Source: Asterias rubens
Lineage: Eukaryota; Echinodermata; Asteroidea; Forcipulatida; Asteriidae
Length of the DNA: 64,000 bases
NCBI RefSeq assembly: GCF_902459465.1
Contig: NC_047080.1
Coordinates: forward strand, 8,902,866 to 8,966,865
Reading direction: 5' to 3'
A program made the translations under genes and the position numbers. Positions 59,145 through 64,000 of the stretch are shown here, piece after piece; the stretch's first letter is position 1; the number at the start of each line of letters is the position of its first letter. Below the pieces are notes generated by a model. The model saw only the letters and a list, made by a program, of their open reading frames with translations, was not told the origin of the DNA and searched no databases.

Positions 59145-62040
59145 ATGGCGGAGCTCATCCAGCAAGTTCTTGAAGGTGCAAGACAAATTGAGGTACTCCT
59201 ACTAACGTAATACTCTAATAAAAGCCACCACAAAAAGTGGGAACTAAACAGTGGTGATGGGGTCTGAAATGACAGTTTATTTATGACCCGTGTGGCTGGA
59301 GATTCTGTCCCCTTATGTGGCGAATTATGTACAAACTACTTCTGTTAGCACCTTTTTTGAAACATTCTCCTCTTCAACCCGCGTAAATTTTTTTAAATTT
59401 TTCATATGGGGGACAGAATCTGAGCAGACTGACTTCCCTGGGATACCGACAGGGCTGTAGTCAAGCAAAAGTGTTCCTTTATCGCATGGCCAGCCGCCAA
59501 GTCCACCCTGAAAGTTCCTCAGCAACCGTTTAAAGACACTGGACACTGTCGGTAATTGTCAAAGACCATCTCACTTGGTGTATCTCAACATGCATAAAAT
59601 AACAAACCTGTGAAAATTTGAGCTCAATTGGTTGTTGAAGTTGTGAGACAATGAAGAAAGAAAATACACCCTTGTCACACAAAGTTGTGTGTTTCATATG
59701 CTTGATTACAAGACCTCCAAATCTAATTCTGAGGTCTCAAAATCTTGGAAAATTAATTATTTCTCGAGATCTACATTTTCTCACAATGTTTTATACTATC
59801 AACAGCTCCCCATTACTCGTTACAAAGTAAGGTTTGATGCTAATAACTAATTTGAGTAATTATCAATAGTGTCCACTGCCTTTAAAACAAAGGCCCTTAT
59901 TTACGTATGGCTCTGCTTACTATAAATAAAGAATCTGCACTAAGTAGGGAACTCCACACTTGCATAAATCATATTGCACGTGTACCCCATTACTAGGCAT
60001 TCTATCTTTGCCTACACACCTAGGGCAGAGTATACATGTACAACCTGGGCAACAGTAGAGCTCAAAAGGCTTTTTCATATACAATATCAATCTTTACCAT
60101 CGCAGGTACCCAGTCACACCCCTGGGTGAAGAGAAGCAATTACAGTAAAGTATCTTGCTCAAGGACACAAGTCTTACAACCAGGACCCGAACCCACACTC
60201 CAGTTACTTGACCACCAGAACATTTGATGCTCTCAGCCACTCCGGCACAACACCCAATCAGATATAAATTTCTTTATCTGCGGTATTGGTTACAATCTCA
60301 TTTTGTCTCAATAACCTCAGATGGCCACAGCAAATGAGATGACTTCATCCGGTGACCTGAGCTCACATGATGAGATGACATCCACTAACGAGAGTTTTAC
60401 AAAGAAGAGGCACTCCAACCACCATGTGGGTCCCATCGATCTATCGTACGAGGAGGACAGTCAGAGACGGTGTAAATCCTTCTTCAAGAGGAGGAAAACA
60501 ATCTTCGACAAGGTAAGCATGCATTCAGAACAATTTAACAATTTAATTTAGACAATTTAATAAGGGAATAAAAGAGTAGCGACGAGCTCTTTAATTGCCG
60601 TTCAAAATCGGCAGGGTCGTGGTCGTGCGATTCAGCTCGGGCCTTTATCACACAGCAACGACCCTGCAAGGTTTTAAACGGCAGTTAAAGAACGAGTCAC
60701 TACTCTTTTATTCCCATTCATAAATGCCTTTTTGGTTAAAAGGAGTGTTAAAGTAAGAAACTCTGGAAAACTTATCTGTTTTCCGAAGTCCCTCTTGCTC
60801 AGTGTTGCATTTTTATGACTGAGACAGTTTTTCGGATATGCATTTGTGCGCAAAGTAGTAGTAGTACAAGTATGCATCCTCGTATTCATATGCCAAAATG
60901 GCACGGCGAGATCGATCACACCTGGGAACAATTTGTGGGTCAACCTGCACAAACGTATCTGAAAAAACCCGGTTATAAAGAACTCCAGCTGGTCATTATT
61001 AACCGTTTAAACACCCCCACGTGACGCGCTCTCCAACAATAGGAATAGTAGTGAAACTGTCTGAGGTGTTTATGAACAAATTTGCACCGGGGATAAAGAA
61101 AAGTATTTTTTTGTTTTACCCATATACACTGTGTGTCAGCACTGTATACTCAGTACTTAACCGAGTTCTGTGAAAAAAATCACAGGCATATTAGTACGGT
61201 GGGATTCGAACCCACAACAATTTCATTTGAATCACCTCGGAAGGTCATCTGGTGTGAAAAGTGCTTAGGGATAAATTATGTCACGGGCACGCCCGCGATC
61301 CATGCGCTCCTTGGCGTTGACAACTCAAACAAAAGAAAACCTACCTCGTGTCACCAGTTTCCTGCAATCACCCGGTCTGAAGGGGAGAATCACTATATAA
61401 CAAAGGAACAATGTTGTTGGCCAAATACCACTGATGGTATGCCTGAGCTAGACCGCAAACACTAATCCTTCACTCCTTTGTGGGCTACTTAAGTGCTGTC
61501 TTGTCCCCGTAACGACTCCAAAATTGTTTCTCTTTGGCTGTTTCCCAGTCTCAAAGAGAGTGATCTCTGAAGATACTGAGGGACTTGTGAGTCAGTTAGG
61601 ATTGTTTCTATTACTGAATGAAGCCTATCTCAATCCAACAGGCGAATCAACTCACGTCCATCTGTGGCGCCTCCGTCAGTATCAAGCTGAAGTCGCAAGG
61701 AGGCCAAGTGTACGAGTACTCGTCGGGAGAGTTCCAACTAGAAGGAGAACCAGGCGTGCCGTTGATCACCGTCCACCCTACCCCCAGAGGTCGTCCAAAA
61801 TCGAAGAAATTGTCTGCCGAGGAGGAGGCAGGTGAATGTCAGGTGATCAGCCCGACTTATGAACAAGCCAATAAGAAGGCCCCGTGTGCTATTTGCAAGA
61901 AAAAGGACTCGTTTATGGCGTGCCAGAAGGCTGGCTGTACATTTTGGGCTCACGCTCGGTGTTTGGGCTTCGTTGCGTTGGCCCCGACCGATATGTCCAA
62001 CGTGAAGTTCTTCTGTCCGAAGCATATTCCGTCCAGTTAA
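59145..62040 (+). CDS. Unnamed MADS/SRF-like + AT-hook + PHD-like protein, 212 aa
   Basis: Three coding exons join in phase 0: 59145-59192, 60321-60512, 61642-62040. Start ATG has a strong context (GGCCATGG); an upstream acceptor (ACTAG at 59132) suggests a 5' UTR exon. Residues ~53-112 align with a MADS domain: RRCKSFFKRRKTIFDKANQL then TSICGASVSIKLKSQGGQVY EYSS corresponds to SRF's RRYTTFSKRKTGIMKKAYEL... GHVY. The exon 2/3 junction falls inside the helix (FDK|ANQL). PRGRPK at 128-133 is AT-hook-like. Residues 162-208 form a zinc-finger pattern C-x2-C-x8-C-x4-C-x4-H-x2-C-x17-C-x2-H with aromatic FW before the His and FFCPKH at the end, like a PHD finger whose last Cys is His. The N-terminal 50 residues are Ser/Thr/Glu-rich. 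A nuclear DNA/chromatin role is inference; no family name is recognised. Confidence 0.8.
59530..59885. mobile_element. GGACACT-family MITE, full length
   Basis: AAAGACACTGGACACTGTCG to CAATAGTGTCCACTGCCTTT. It is in the inverse internal orientation to the 43826 copy. Intron 1 of the MADS/PHD-like gene. Confidence 0.85.
60050..60260 (-). mobile_element. SINE, reverse orientation
   Basis: Minus strand: GCCGGAGTGGCTGAGAGCAT, GAGTGTGGGTTCGGGTCCTG, CTTGTGTCCTTGAGCAAGAT, TCTTCACCCAGGGGTGTGAC. It ends about 60 bases before exon 2 of the MADS/PHD-like gene. Confidence 0.75.
60553..60725. mobile_element. Foldback element with AATAAAAGAGTAGCGACGAG arms
   Basis: Left GGGAATAAAAGAGTAGCGAC + GAGCTCTTTAATTGCCGTT; right AAACGGCAGTTAAAGAACGA + GTCACTACTCTTTTATTCCC. 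Inner pair GGCAGGGTCGTGGTCGTG / CAGCAACGACCCTGC. Similar single arms occur near 14660-14720 and 36170-36240. Confidence 0.8.
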
Positions 62041-62234
62041 CAGAGCCTCCTTCAACTCATCTTTTGTATAAAAATGTAAATAAGACTGTACAACACAAAA
62101 TGGACTTGATTTGTGGACATTGGATTCGAGGGAGTAGTGCCGCCGCAGCCAAGGCCCTGATCATGGCCTTGGTTCTCCCTTATGTCTCCCTTATGTACTG
62201 ACTTTAAAATTGGTAGTAGAAATTACCTTGCCTC

Positions 62235-62621
62235 TTAAAGGCAGTGGACACTATTGGTAATTGTCAAAGACTAGCCTTTACAGTTGGTGTATCTCAACAA
62301 ATGCATAAAACAACAAACCTGTGAAAATTTGAGCTCAATCGGTCATCAAACTTGCGAGATAATAATAAAAGAAAAAACACCCTTGTCACACGAAGTTGTG
62401 TGTGTTTAGATGGTTGATTTCGAGACCTCAAGTTCTAAATCTGAGGTCTCGAAATCAAATTCGTGGAAAATTGCTTTTTTTCTCAAAAACTATGGCACTT
62501 CAGAGGGAGCCGTTTCGCACAATGTTTTATACCATCAACCTCTCCCCATTACTCGTCACCAAGAAAGGTTTTATGCGAATAATTATTTTGAGTAATTACC
62601 AGTAGTGTCCACTGCCTTTAA
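62235..62621. mobile_element. GGACACT-family MITE, full length
   Basis: AAAGGCAGTGGACACTATTG to CCAGTAGTGTCCACTGCCTT. The centre has TTGATTTCGAGACCTCAAGT and GAGGTCTCGAAATCAAATTC as an almost perfect inverted pair; this is one of the least decayed copies. Confidence 0.9.
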
Positions 62622-63348
62622 AAAACAATATTCTAAACATTTTTAAAGATAACTGCTTTATTTTTAAACTCTCTCCCCGCTCCTCACCCCACCTAAAAAT
62701 GTTTTTATTTATTTATCTGAAAGTAGTTAATACCTTGAGTATTGCTACTTGACTTGTTCCACCCTTTACAGAGCCTAATTTTTTAAAGCTGTTAAGCAGA
62801 AAATTCTGCTTAGCAAATTTCTTGGCTAAGAAAAAAATGACCATGGTATCAGTCACAGCAATGGTAACTGTATGGTATTCTGGCTGTTAACCTATTTTTT
62901 TATGATTTTTTTCAAGCAAGTTTTTGTGCTGACACGGTTTAAGAAATAAGCCATTTGTGAATTAGATTTTATAAATGTCTTGTACAATGACTTGCTAAGT
63001 CACAGATTTTGATCTAGTCCTAATCAACCAAAATGACAGGGTAGTAGTAAAGGTCATTAATTTAACCCTTTAGTGCACAAGGCGATCGCTAGGGACCAAC
63101 AAAAATACCAGCGACCACCAAAAAACAAGATCATGTTATTGATAGAGTTAAAGATCAGCAAAGTTATGCTTGATTCTTAAGGTGATAGGTGTGTGATGGT
63201 GGAAATCGTTTTCCTGAATAGTCTTGCCAAAACCTACTGTTTGTTTATTTTAATTTTATACTTTTGTTTTAAACAACTGGAACAGTCTAACACGTAGATT
63301 TTATGTACGGGGTTAAATTTTAGGGGTTAAACTCGTTTCTAATGTTGT

Positions 63349-63666
63349 TAAAGGCACTGGACACTATTGGTAGTTGCACAAAATAATTGTTAGCATAAAA
63401 ACTTACTTGGTAGTGAGCAATGGAGAGCGTAGTTTTTGAGAAAATATTTGAATTGAATTTGAGACCTTAGCTGAGGTGTCGAATTCAAGGCATATGAAAG
63501 CACACAATTGTTCAAAAGGGGTGTTCTTTTCTTCCATAATTCTTTTGCAACTTTGTCCACCAATTGAGTCCAAATTTTCACACCCTTGTTGGTTTATGTA
63601 ATGTTGGGATACACCGAGTGAGAATACTGGTCTTTGACAATTACCACACGTGTGCAGTGCCTTTAA
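63349..63666. mobile_element. GGACACT-family MITE, internally deleted
   Basis: AAAGGCACTGGACACTATTG to CACACGTGTGCAGTGCCTTT; about 60 bases around the CTCCCTCTGAAG block are missing (GCAATGGAGAGCGTAGTTTT). Confidence 0.85.
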
Positions 63667-64000
63667 GGACATGCTGCACTTCAATGCTTGAAGTTTTGTT
63701 CAGACAATTTGCCCCACAGCAATGTTAAGTTAATTTATTTACTTTTAAAACTCTTATTCCAACCACTAAGCCATAAACAAGACATTCAATCTAGTCTTAG
63801 CTCCATCTATATCAAATATTGTGCCATACTACTACTAGTCTTTTGTCAAGGCTTTCATGGCTTGGAGAGCTGTGATCACAAGCGACTGGAACGGGAGACC
63901 ACACACGAGAGTGGCGAAGACAGAAAGACCTTTTCCAACTTTATAATCTTGTTTTTAGCAAAATTACAAATCAATCAGAAGCGACTTTGGTCAGCGGGTC

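Larger units (their letters stand above)
62041..64000. other. Region 3' of the MADS/PHD-like gene
   Basis: Probable 3' UTR first, then two GGACACT-family elements (62235-62621 and 63349-63666). No exon with recognisable coding similarity was found; the open frames near 62396 and 63403 lie in these elements. 62640-63340 is AT-rich with no recognisable feature, and 63670-64000 likewise. Confidence 0.6.

Noticed and set aside
61133..61465. 110-aa frame upstream of the last MADS/PHD-like exon
   Set aside because: It covers a tRNA-like SINE head (GGTGGGATTCGAACCCACAA) and has no similarity to the gene; exon 3 begins at 61642.
62396..62605. Overlapping short frames (MCVFRWLISRPQ..., MVDFETSSSKSE...) that recur in several places
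   Set aside because: The same peptides recur because they are translations of the GGACACT MITE family, for example near 9378 and 44051.

Overview
The window is animal nuclear DNA, AT-rich and intron-rich, with small conserved exons separated by long introns full of palindromic (foldback/MITE-like) elements, tRNA-derived SINEs and degraded CR1/L2-like LINE 3' ends. The repeat landscape (many copies of an element bounded by AAGGCACTGGACACT) and the protein sequences suggest a marine deuterostome invertebrate, most likely an echinoderm and perhaps a sea star. That placement is inference from repeat style and protein similarity, not a database result.

Four protein-coding genes could be assembled exon by exon, every junction keeping frame. 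(1) VARS2, mitochondrial valyl-tRNA synthetase, + strand: 24 exons from 4095 to 22496 give 995 codons through the stop; the N-terminal targeting exon(s) lie upstream, and a weak candidate is at 412-513. (2) GCLM, the regulatory subunit of glutamate-cysteine ligase, + strand: five exons, 28456-35176, 276 aa, complete. (3) RABL6, an atypical Rab-like GTPase with a long acidic/lysine-rich tail, - strand: 13 exons, 55349 down to 45038, 806 aa, complete. (4) An unnamed small gene, + strand: three coding exons, 59145-62040, 212 aa. It reads as a MADS/SRF-like domain, then an AT-hook-like RGRPK motif, then a PHD-like zinc finger. I do not recognise this combination, and it is the most interesting item in the window.

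Layout: 1-4094 upstream/5' region of VARS2 with repeats; 4095-22496 VARS2; 22497-28455 intergenic, including a foldback element with TTAGGG repeats at its centre; 28456-35176 GCLM; 35177-45037 a convergent intergenic region (GCLM and RABL6 are tail to tail) with SINEs and a ~120-bp tandem repeat; 45038-55349 RABL6; 55350-59144 a divergent intergenic region; 59145-62040 the MADS/PHD-like gene; 62041-64000 repeats only. The genes do not form an obvious pathway: mitochondrial translation, glutathione synthesis, a GTPase and a putative chromatin/DNA-binding factor are simply neighbours.

Two genes carry partial exon duplications next to the functional exon: VARS2 near 15714-16084, and RABL6 at 52405-52716 with a duplicated splice donor. 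No CRISPR arrays, operons, rRNA or intact tRNA genes were seen.
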